From Edaphochlamys debaryana (taxonomy: Eukaryota; Chlorophyta; Chlorophyceae; Chlamydomonadales), in NCBI GenBank assembly GCA_016858145.1, contig JAEHOE010000168.1, positions 62,001 through 126,000 on the forward strand: a DNA stretch of 64,000 nucleotides, read 5' to 3'. Shown piece after piece: positions 47,579 through 57,195 of this stretch. Below the pieces are notes generated by a model. The model made no database searches. It was not told the DNA's origin and saw nothing but the letters and a program-made list of their open reading frames with translations. Both the position numbers and the translations under genes were made by a program. Each line of letters starts with the position of its first letter. Position 1 is the stretch's first letter.

Positions 47579-50559
47579 TCAAGACGCCCTCGCTCCTCCC
47601 GCCCTTGCCCCCGCCGCCGCCCCTCCGTGCTCTCGTGCGCACCGGGCGCTGCAGTACTCTCCCTCGCCGCAGCCGGGGTACGGCCGCAGGTCCCGCCCCG
47701 CCTCGCTGTCGCCGTCCAGGCATGTGCAGCCCGGGTGGGCGCACGAGGGCAGCAGCGACCGGGCGGCGGACGGGGGCGGAAGCGCCACGGCAACACGTTC
47801 CGCCTTCTCATCCTTAGTCAGCTCCCGAAGCCGCGCGAGCTCCTCAGCACCGTCCCCGCCTCGCGCCCACGCACCCACGAGCGGGGCAAAGCCCTGCGCG
47901 TAGATGTCGCTGTGTGGGGCCCCAGCCCCCCGCACCTTGCTTGCGAGCTCCCGCACCGCCTTGGGGCTCCAGGCGTCCGTAGGTAGGGGCGCACCCCGGT
48001 CCTCGGCCGCTGCGCCCTCCCGCACCGCCCGCCGCACCTCGTCCGGCGCCGCCACGGCAACGAGGGCACAGGCTGAGGCGGTAAGGCGAACCAGACCCGA
48101 CTCATCGCCGCATAAGGCCATGAGCCGCAGCAGCGACGCGAGCACCCCCACAAGCCCAGCCTCCTGCAGGAACAGACGCCGCCACTCGCCGCCGCTGCCA
48201 CCTGCCCGCCCGGCGCCGCCCTCCGCCAGCAGATGCGGCAGCAGCGGGCACCACGACACGTAGGGCTGAGCAAACGTGTACATGTGGAAGTACCAAGAGT
48301 TCAAGCCGCCCCGTGGCCCCAGCCGGCCTTTTAGCACTAGCGCTGCCGCCTCACGCGTCAGGCGCCCCAGCGGCGGCAGCACCTCCGCGGCGCAGTGCAC
48401 CAGCAGTAGCAGCAGCTGCTGGCTGGCCCGGTCCGGCCGCGGCTCTGGCGCACATAGCTTGCTCAGGCAGCCCCAGACGAGGACGGGGCGCGCGGCATCC
48501 TCGCGTCTCGCGAGCTTGCCAAACGTGGTGACGAGGGCGGCGGCCTGCCTGGGCTCGCCGTAGGCCAGGAGGCGGCTCAGCAGGACGTCCTCTCCCTTGA
48601 GAGGGCCAAACACCTCCCCTACGAGCCGCGCCTCCGGTCCGCCAGGTGCCTCCCCCGCTCGGCGCAGCAGGCGCTCCAGGCAGGGCAGCAGCCCGGCAGC
48701 CAGGGCCGCAGGGAGGGGCTCGGGGGGCTCGGGGGGGAGCGTGCCTGCGGGGCCAGGGAGGGAGGCGGCGGAGAAGAGGTATTCAATTGTCTTGCAGAGG
48801 CGCAAGTTGGCTGATAACGACGGGCAGGAAGGCAGCAAGGCTGCATGCCCACGCTAGCACGCACTGGGCAGGCACTGGGCCGACACACGCCCTTCCGGCC
48901 CCGCCCCCCCTAAACTCACCGTCCTCGAGGAGCAGCATGCCCTGCACGAGCAGCGACATCAAGCGCACGACCAGCCCCTCGACGGTTTGCCTCGACCACG
49001 CTGCCGCATGGGTGATCGCCCCCACCACCACGCGCCACCAGTCAGCCGACTGCCGCATGCGGCCCACAAGCGCGGGGTCCCCGAGCGCGTCGCCCGTCAG
49101 TAGCTGGCCGAGGGCTTGCTCCAACATGCTTTCCGCGTTCTCATTCCGCAGCAGCAGCTGCAGCGGCGGCGGGGCCTCAGCGCCACCCCCGCCCTTGCCC
49201 GTTCCCGCCGCCCCCGGCTGAGGCTGTGGCTCCGCCCAGGCCCGGACGGACGCCAGAGACCAGAGGGCCAGGCGGAGGAGGAGTGACGAGGCGAAGGTGG
49301 TAGTACCGGGGAGGTGTGGCAGGTAGGTGTGGCCTCCGGGAAGGGAGAGGGCGAAGCTGTGAAGGAAGCGTCGGAAATAGGCCTGCCTGCGGGACAGAGC
49401 CGGTGCAATCATGTTGGTTGTCGGTTGGTATAACAACTCAGCTTGTACCGGCACGAATAAGAGCAAAGGGGGCGAACTCGCCTGCCGTGCAGGCCTCGCA
49501 CGTCCACAGGCGCGCTGCCGTTGGGGCCTTCCACGAGCACCGGCATGGCCCCGAGCAGGGCCTCCGGCAGCCCGTACGCCGGCCCTCCGTCCGCAAGGCA
49601 CAGCGCAGCCAGCCCGGCCGACAGGACCAGGTGCTGAGTGCAGCTGCCGGACAGGGCGGAGCGGAGCCGGGCGGCGGCAGCGGGGCCGCCGAAAGCCGTG
49701 GCCGCATTGGCCGTGCCAATATAGACGGCGAGCATGCAGTTGTATGCTGCACAGCATTGAATCGCGGCGGGGCGCACAACTGCGGGCCCCCCGCCGCCGC
49801 CTCTGCCGCCCCCGCCACCAGCACCGCCCGCGCCAGGTGCTCCATCACTGCGCTGTCCGCCAGGGCGCTGACCAGCTCCCCCACGAACACCCGCCGACAC
49901 ACCTCCAGCCGCCGCCGCTCGCGGTCAGCAGCGGCGGCGGGAGCAGCAGCAGGGGGTGGCGGGGGCAGGTCCATAACGGCATTGCCCAGGGTGGCCAGGC
50001 CGGTGAGGAGGAAGGCGATGGGGAGCACCGTACCAAGGAGGACGTCTGCGCTCGCCGCCGCCGCCGCTGCCCCTCCCGCCCCCGCCCCTGCGCCCCCCTG
50101 CTGCAGGCGGTCCGTGCGCAGCGCGAGGGCACGGGCCAGGCTGTGGAGCGTCTGCATGCGCAGGAGGGCGCGCAGGAAGGACAGGGGGCCCGCCTCGAGA
50201 GGCTGCGCTCGCAGTCCGTTCACGAGGGCAGTTGTCAGCTGCATCCCTGCGTTCCCGAGCCGAACCCGTGCGGCCGCGACATCCGCGGCGCCGTCTGGGC
50301 CGCTGGGGCCCGTGAGCCAGCGACTTTCGAAAGCAATGCGGCGCAGGATGGCCGCCGACACCTGGGCGTTCGATAGCAGCGCTGAGGCTGATTGTGCTGA
50401 GTTGCCTGACATAAGGCGGACTGCCTCAAGGAGATGCAGTTGCGCTCTCAGCTCCTCCAACTCGCCCACGCTCATCGCTGAGCCCAGCCTCGGCGCGAGG
50501 GCCAAAACCCTCTCCTCACATGCTCGAAAGTCTTCAGGGAGGCCCACGAGCGCGATCAT
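47579..50559 (-). CDS. Large protein with degenerate C-terminal MYND-type zinc finger
   Basis: Exons run 50559-49482, 49386-48920 and 48810-47579 (about 925 residues). The ending CAHPGCTCLDGDSEAGRDL, then PGCGEGEYCSARCAREH, is the start of a MYND zinc finger, but the final Trp/His/Cys part is missing, so the finger is incomplete. MYND fingers bind proline-rich peptides; algae carry many such proteins with long helical N-terminal regions like this one. Intron 1 begins with GC (ggcag|gcgagt), the join that yields LHGR-QAYFRRFLHSFALSLPGG in frame. In exon 1 the frame must change near 49790 (from AEAAAGGPQL to the frame reading AAYNCMLAVYIGTANAATAFGG), beside a six-G run. The exon is one base out of step, so this is either a sequencing slip or an unrecognised very small intron. 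The function is unknown; a scaffold role is inferred. Confidence 0.7.
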
Positions 50560-51587
50560 GGTGACACAAGGTTGTTCCTCACAGTCCCGCCAAAACAGAT
50601 CGACTTGTCCGAAATGGCAGCAGGCTACGGCAGGCTACGGCAGGCTACGGCAGCAGGCTACAGATTGGCTCTTAGGCCAATGAACTGAGGTCGTCTTGCG
50701 CTGATGCTTTGCACTCGACGAGCTCTCAGCATGCGCAGCACGCGCAACCCCATCGCGCCCCCATCGCGCCCCCACGCCCACCGGAGGGATGACACACCTC
50801 CTTGGGCCAAATCCATATATGCCCCCCTTCGAATCCAAACTTCTTCTCCGACGAGTCCGGCTCTGTTCCTCCGACTGCACCAAAGCCCCCTGCCCTTCCT
50901 GCCCTGTCTCAGCCCAGCTGACGCAGGCCCTGACGCCCTCTGACGCAGCCCGCCCCCATGACGACTGGCCTCGTTTCCAATTCCCCCCATCCACGTTCCA
51001 AGAGCTGCCGGGAGGCGGTCGCCAGTGCGCGTCAGTGCGCGGTAACTTCGGGAAGGTAATGAACAGTTTCTGGGTAGGACAGGCCGAGGTGGGGCCGCTG
51101 ATACAAGCTGAGTGTGGTCTGAACGTGCCAAGAAGTATGGCCAAGTATGGTGGCACTTGAGAGGTCAGTGCGGGCCAGGACAGAGAGTTGCGTTTTGGCT
51201 TGCAGGGGGCCATCCCGTGAGGTGGGTCGCTTGGCCCTTCAGCGCTGTGACCCCAAGGGGGAAGCCCTCGTCGTGACTTCCCGCACTGCACCTGCTGCCG
51301 GCTGGAAGCGCTTCCGTACCTCCTCGCCCACCGCACCCCGACTCCCTCGGGAATCACTCATGGTGCCACTGCTGGATCACGGCGCAGATCCGCATCCAGC
51401 TTTTGTGGCAATACCCTGCCCCCCGCCACCGCCCCCTCCGCCCTCCCCGGCCACCGCTCCCCCCCGCTCGACGCCCCGCGGGAACGTTTCGGCCACCTCC
51501 CCCTGACATCCCACGCCACGCCTCCCCACCACCCGTCGCCCGAGACCCCCGACAGGGCCGGCGATGGCTGGCTCTGCTCAGCCCCCT
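50560..51587. other. Upstream region of the MYND gene
   Basis: Non-coding as far as I can see. It begins with a tandem repeat: three perfect copies of caggctacgg at 50621-50650 plus partial copies on each side, about 20-100 bases upstream of the MYND start codon. The rest is unremarkable until the NEK10-derived copy starts. Confidence 0.5.
50621..50663. repeat. Tandem repeat caggctacgg
   Basis: Three perfect adjacent 10-base units followed by a partial unit lie just upstream of the MYND gene start. The unit does not match a regulatory site I know. Confidence 0.85.
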
Positions 51588-52240
51588 CTTTCGCCACGGC
51601 GGCGGGGCACGTGGGGGGTGGGGCCTTCGCGTCGTCCGGGGGGGCGGGGGCGGGGGCAGGGGCGGATGGAGGGGGGCTGGCGGGGCGGGTGGGACTGCCG
51701 CCGCTGGCGCGCGGGCGGTGAGGCGGTGGGGCGGAGGCGGCTGCAGGGCGGGGCGGAGCTGCGGGGTTGGGCGGGGCGCTTGGCGCGCAGTGGCCATGAC
51801 GACGACAACGCATGAGGGCGGCCGGCGGCAGAGGGCGGCAGCGGCTGCAACCCGGCGCACTGCACAGACCATGCTTGGTGTTACTGGGGTACTGCACTCG
51901 ACTCGAGGGGGCCACCGACGCCAGGGCCTCGCCTCGAATGGCCTGAGCTGTTGGACCAGCACTCCCAGCAATGGCGCTCTCGCCCTGCCCTGCCACCTGT
52001 CCATGGGTGGGGCGGCTGCGAGGGCAGCAGGCCAGCAGCCCTGTGGTGTGAGGGGTTCGTTGGTGCCCTGCTGGCCAAGAGCCGACTACGAAAGGGAGCT
52101 GCTGTGATGGGAGCCCTCCACACGCACATACGCCGGAGCGCGAGCGCTCGGCACAGTCCAGGACTCAAGGTCAGGTAGGAAGGCGCATGACTCACGGCCC
52201 AGCCCAGCGAAGGCGTGGGGAACACCTGCTGGGCGTCGTG
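51588..52240 (+). pseudogene. Truncated duplicate of the NEK10 3' end and 3' UTR
   Basis: The segment repeats, with substitutions and small indels, the last ~43 codons and stop of the kinase gene (46101-46229) and then about 400 bases of its 3' UTR. The reading FATAAGHVGGGAFASSGGAG to GRVGLPPLARGR and stop at 51719-51721 matches the parent ending nearly residue for residue. The parent poly(A) signal TGTAA is lost (tgttac). No kinase exons precede it, so the copy cannot make the protein. It lies in the same orientation as the parent, about 5.5 kb away, on the far side of the MYND gene. Confidence 0.82.
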
Positions 52241-52814
52241 CAGTGTTGCGGTCGGGCTGCGGTGCATTGAGTGAGGCTTGATTGCACGCTGTGAGGGCAG
52301 GACTCGGTTTCAGGGATCGGAGCGCTGTGCAGGGCCGGGCAGCGCCAACAACTAGACGGAGCCATGCACCGTGCAGTTAGCCGGGTCTAGCGTCCAGCCG
52401 GCAATGCGACGAGTTCAGCAACGAGTAAGCCAGTCTAGCCGGGGCACATGGCGACAGGGTTGACCAGGGGGGCAAGGGGTATAAGGGAGGGAGGGAGTTA
52501 CAGCGCTCGCGGACCGCCTTACAGCCAAGCTGATGCGGTGCGGGACACGGCAACTGCATCCCGTCACCCCAGCCCCTGACTGAGGTACATGAGGCCCTCG
52601 GTGCGTGGAGCATACGCCAGCGGGCAATGAATGCCTCAACAATCCTCCCTAGACACATACAGGGCTCCAAAGCGTCCAGGCCACAAATACAGGGCCTTAT
52701 ATTTAGACAGCCCAAATTCAGGGCTACGGGAACCTCTAAGCGTCCAGGCGCCATACAAGGTCCAGGCTCCGCGCTAACAGCATGCAAGTTCCAAACCCTT
52801 ATCGCCCCATGATC
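52241..52814. other. Intergenic before the large inverted repeat
   Basis: No coding feature is recognised. The stretch near 52640-52760 repeats short words such as acagggc and gcgtccaggc several times. It ends where the left arm of the large inverted repeat starts. Confidence 0.4.
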
Positions 52815-53316
52815 GCTAGCTGCACAAGATGCACAGCAGTACATGTGCGCAGGACCGCCCACCTGACCCACCAACCAGATCTAGATCAGGGACAGCCCAT
52901 GAACGTCAGCAACTTGATGCGGGCACAGCTCTCCATAGACGGGTTGTCAGCCTACAATTCCTTGCTCTTCTCTTGCTTCCCGCCATCACTATGAGGTATG
53001 ACACTGTGCAAGTCCCTTGCGATTGCACATCCCCAATACGTCCAATGTCTAACCACACGAGCATTACGAAAAGGACGCATCAGGTCCCAGTACTACCGCC
53101 AACATCGCCATCATGAATGTACACCCACTCTGCTCTCTTGCATGGATACACACGTATGCGTCTGCCCACATTGTAACGCCCACGGGCGCTTTACAGGTGA
53201 CACATCCCTAGCCTTATGGGCGATGCATTGCAGTCTTCAGTTCTTTGCCCTACGCAGGCTGAACCCAATCAACAAACCAAGCTACCATGAGCCGCCCCAC
53301 GTCACCCTCCCGTCCC

Positions 53317-55246
53317 TCAAGCCTCCACGAGAACCACCCCCGCTGCCCCCACCCCGCCGGCACTCTCAGGCAAGCAGCGGCCCCCGCACGCCGCCTGGCC
53401 TCCGCTCGGCCCTGGCTCTGAGGCCACAGCGACGAAGGCCGAGACCTCCCGCCTGCAGAAGGGGCACCCGAGCGGCCTGGGCCTGCCCCCACGCGCCGTC
53501 TGCATGCCCCGGCACAGCTCCGCGGCGCAGCGCCCGCACAGGCCGTGGCGGCAGCCTGCAGGGGCCACCTGCTCCCGCTCCGCAAAGCACACGCCGCACA
53601 GCCCATCGTCCTCCCCCCCATCCTGCCTCTGCCCCTGCTCCTCCTCCACCTTCTCTGTGTCCCCTTCCTCCTCCTGGTGCGGTAGCGCCCGCTCCAGGTC
53701 CGCCCTCAGCTTGGCCTGCAGTGCCGCTGCCGCCAGTGTCGCCAGAGACGCTGGGCCCGTCCGCAGCGCGTCCGCCGACCCCGGCCCGCCACCGGGCACC
53801 AGCCCCAGAGCCCGCTCCAGCGCCTGCCCCGGGTGCAGCATCGCCACCAGATCCCGGGAGCCGGGGTGGTGCGAGGCAGCCACCTGCCAGGGGAGCTGAT
53901 GGGCGGCGTTGCGCTGGAGGCGGGGGTCCTGGCCGCGAGCGGCCGCGGAGAGGAGAGCCTGGAGGGAGGGAAGGGCAGGCGGGAAGGCAGCAATGACCAG
54001 AGTTGGTAACGTGGCGACCCGCCAAGCGCACGGCCGGGATGCTACCAAACGCCTGGTGTGCTGCAAAACCGGCCTCAATCAGCATACCGCCCAGCCTCCC
54101 CGCAAGCCCTGTTCCACCCCCCACGCCCCGCAAGCCCCCCTCACGTGGTGCTGCAGCAGCTGCCTGGCCGTCTCTGCGTTGCCCTTGATCGCTGCGAAGT
54201 GCAGCGGCGAGGAGAGCGTCTCGCAGGTGCAGAGCATGTCGTAGCTCTTGGAGCTGGTCACGGCGCTGAGCAGCGGGTCGTGCCGGAGCAGCTCCGCCAC
54301 CGCCTGGGTGTGGTCGAAGAACACGGCGTAGTGCAGAGCCGTCAGGCCGCAGAAGGAGCGCGCGTTCACCAGGCGCACGCCCTGACGGCTCATGTGTCGA
54401 GGGGCCACGTGCGCGAGGATGGCCTCCACGCACGCCGCGCTGCCCGACATGGCTGCGTAGTGCAGCGCCGTGCGGCTGCCGCAGCGGTCGCCTACCCAGG
54501 GGTCTGCGCCTTGGGACAGCAGCAGCTTCACCAGCTCGGGGCTGCCCACGGTGCAGGCGTACATGAGCGGGGTCTGGCCTGGGGGCCGGAGGGCGGGCGA
54601 GGGGGGGTCAGCCGAGTAAGGTGTAGGGCACGGGTGCAGGTTGAGGCAGCGCTCTGGGCCCTCGACGGCCTCGAGCACATGCCGAGGCCCCCTGGTCCCC
54701 GCCCTGCGTCCCCGCCCCGCCCCGCCTCCCCCACGCACCCTTGCAGTTAATCATGTCCACCGCCATCCGCACACCCTCCGCCGGACTGCCGGGCAGCTGC
54801 TGCCCCATCCGCCGGCAGTAGGGCTGCAGGGCCTCGCGCACAGTGCAGAGCGGAGAGCAGGACAGGAAGGAGAGCATCTGCTGAACCACCTGCGGGAGGG
54901 CGGGCGCACGGAGGCGGGGAAGAGGCGGAGGGCCAACGTCAAGCAGGGGCAGGGGCCCGGCTTATGGTGAGGCAGAGGCGGTGCTTGCCGTGGGCGAGGT
55001 GCCTTCCTGCATTCAGACGCGCCAGCCCTTGCGTTGCCCTCTTGCAGCGCGCCCGCACACCTGCAGCTGCTTGTGCTCGCAGGCCACGTGCAGGGGGGTC
55101 CCCGCGGTGGTGGTGATGACGCTGGTGGGCGTGGACAGCAGCCAGGGGGCAGCCTCCAGCTTGAGCAGAACGCTCCGCCCGCTTTCGCCTGCCTTGAGGG
55201 ACTTGTTCAAGTCCGCCACGGCCACAGTGGACGACGCGCACCCCAT
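53317..55246 (-). CDS. Ankyrin-repeat RING E3 ubiquitin ligase (XBAT/XB3-like), copy A
   Basis: Four exons, 55246-55061, 54889-54739, 54578-54145 and 53958-53317, join in frame to 470 residues. It starts MGCASS, a combined N-myristoylation and palmitoylation signal, so the protein is probably membrane bound. Ankyrin repeats follow (TPLHVACEHKQLQ; TPLMYACTVGSPELVKLLLSQGADP; TALHYAAMSGSAACVEAIL; TALHYAVFFDHTQAVAELL; SPLHFAAIKGNAETARQLLQHH). A C-terminal C3HC4 RING, CGVC to CRHGLCGRC to CPFC, should recruit the E2 enzyme. This architecture is that of plant XBAT31/32/35 and rice XB3, which ubiquitinate signalling or hormone-biosynthesis proteins. A Glu/Gln-rich linker precedes the RING. A minus-strand TGTAA (ttaca at 53191-53195) is the likely poly(A) signal. 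The copy differs from copy B at few residues, except in the last ~30. Confidence 0.92.
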
Positions 55247-56303
55247 GGTGCTGCCGTTCTGGGTTCGGGTGTGTGGTACGGTAACACGCTTCGGACACCT
55301 GCGTAGTCAGCACCCCGAAATGCAGTGAGTAAGCTGTCAGTTTCGGCAACAGGTGCTATGAGAATGTGGTGAAAGGCTCGTGACCCTCAGTCGGTCTGCT
55401 GGGCTCGCGACGATTCGCACGACAAGACAAGCTTCAGGCCTTTCTGTCGATTTGGCGCCAACGCGCACTGTAGCACCCTATGCAAAGCTGCGGCTGACTT
55501 CTATCACGAGGGGCAGGTGGCGTGTCGGCCCTGAGCCGGCCCAGTCGCACGGCCTTGGAGGCGTCATGGCCACCGCGGCACACGCAAACACGAATGAAAC
55601 GCGAGCCCGGCCAGAGATCGAGCCCTCCGCGAGTACCCAGGAACGTGGTCTAGACGATATCACGCTCGCCTAGACCGTTTGCGGGCGCAGCCCAACGCGC
55701 GCCGGTCAGCGGTCAGCCGCACCTGCAGCTGACTCCACAGCTCTGCGCCGGCGTTCACAGCCCGAGCGGGACCGAGGCCGCTTGATCGTTCAGTTGGGTG
55801 GTTGAGCGGACCAGTCCGTGCCCGACCACAATGCTCCGTCTGCAAAGGTCGCAGCTTCGGCGTGGCTCTTCGCTGCTTTGCCGCGCGAGATTGAGTAAAG
55901 TGCAGAGGTGAGGTACGTTTGTGATGGCCAACTGAAGCTGGAGAGGAATATAACTCAGGAATAAACGCAGAGATGCCTTGTACGGCGCGCCGTACGCAGC
56001 ACTGCACACATCCTGTGGCGTAAGTGCGTCCGCGAGCAATGTGCGCTTCATATGTATCACATAAGTTGAGCACGCTTGCGTCCACGAAAGCAAGCGCGTC
56101 GCGCCTCGCGCGGTTGCGCACTGAGGATGGCCAGCAGCTGTTCGGCGTCGCGGCCTGGCTGGCCTGGCGCGGCACACCCCCAGGGGAGTCGGACCCCAGC
56201 AGAGAGCACGTCCTTGCTGCAGCCCGTTAGCGGCCGCAGGCCGAGCAACAATCGCAAAGGGGGGAAAGTTCCGTGGCGGGGTCTGGCGGGGTTGAAAATG
56301 GAC
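55247..56303. promoter_or_regulatory. Upstream region of copy A, inside the left arm
   Basis: About 1 kb of non-coding DNA next to the copy A start, mirrored at 57196-58245. It must contain the copy A promoter. Two short plus-strand frames (55566-55673 and 56039-56230) look mildly protein-like, but the second is interrupted by a stop in the other arm, so I do not call genes. Confidence 0.5.
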
Positions 56304-57195
56304 GCACATGAGTCGCATGCGGCTGCAGCCCTGCCTGCGCAGCCGTCCAGGAAGCACGGCCTGCACCAGGTGCCCGGCTGCGGGAGCATGGGCACGTGAC
56401 CGCCGCTACGTTGTGGGCCGCCCCGACCGGTGTCCGAGGGGCAGCGGCTTGGCCGTGGCCCCAGAGGGCGGGGTATTGGTGACCGGCGTCGGCCCTGAGG
56501 GCCCTGCAGCAGCGGTGTGCAGGTCCAGGGCCGGTGTAGTCCTCCTCCTCACCCCCTCTGATGTGGGCCGTGTGGCCCCACCGATGGTTGGTGACTTGGC
56601 TGTGTGCCTGGACGCCCCCACCCCCATCAGCCTGTGTAATATCTCTCGCTCTTTCACAGTAGCGGCCGGGGGCTTGGGGGCCCCTTGCGCCCGAGCGTGG
56701 GGAGCGGGCTGTGCTGGCGGGGCAACGGCATCCGTTGCCGGGCCTGGACTGCACTGCGCACGCCCTGTCGAGCTTCCCACCTTCGTTCATCCAGTACCGT
56801 AGTGGGGACGTATATCTGTACGGGAGCAAAGGTGATGCTCGGAGTGTCAGAAGCCGCCAGGGCTGGGCGACTGAGGCCTATCCTGTACTTAGAGGGGGAT
56901 GGGTGGATGAGGCAAGGTTATCTGTGAGCCCGGGGGCATGGTGTGTGGCTGTCCAGCCCTTGCGGTCGGTGGCCCACGGACGGGCGGGGACACTCCCCTT
57001 GGCGGCTCCCTAGCTGAGGCTTCGTTGGTGTTAGCCGTGGCTCACCGCCCTTGTGAGCTGCTGTTAGGGGGCAAAACAGGCTTGCAGGCGGCAAGCCCGT
57101 GTGGTCGACCAGCCGGTCGGAGCGTTCTGCGCTTAGACCCCCTCAGGGGTCCCTCATTGTAACCACCGAGGACTGAGGTTGTGGGCAGCTCAGTG
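56304..57195. other. Unique spacer at the centre of the inverted repeat
   Basis: These 892 bases have no counterpart in either arm. Open frames on the plus strand (56308-56802 and 56711-57013) have no recognised domain. The spacer may be residue of an inserted element that was flanked by the duplication, but no transposase motif or terminal repeat was recognised. Confidence 0.5.

Larger units (their letters stand above)
52815..56303. repeat. Large inverted repeat, left arm
   Basis: This arm is matched in reverse complement by 57196-60655. Positions in the inner parts of the arms sum to 113499, for example 56303 with 57196, so that part is nearly colinear. It contains one ankyrin-RING gene, its promoter, about 500 bases of 3' flank and an inner ~900-base non-coding part. 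Scattered substitutions and small indels are seen. Confidence 0.92.

Noticed and set aside
55566..55673. Short frame starting MATAAHANTNE upstream of copy A
   Set aside because: Only 35 codons, no splice partner found and no family recognised; it may simply be part of the promoter.
56039..56230. 63-codon plus-strand frame upstream of ankyrin-RING copy A
   Set aside because: The equivalent frame in the right arm has an early TAA, so it is not preserved.
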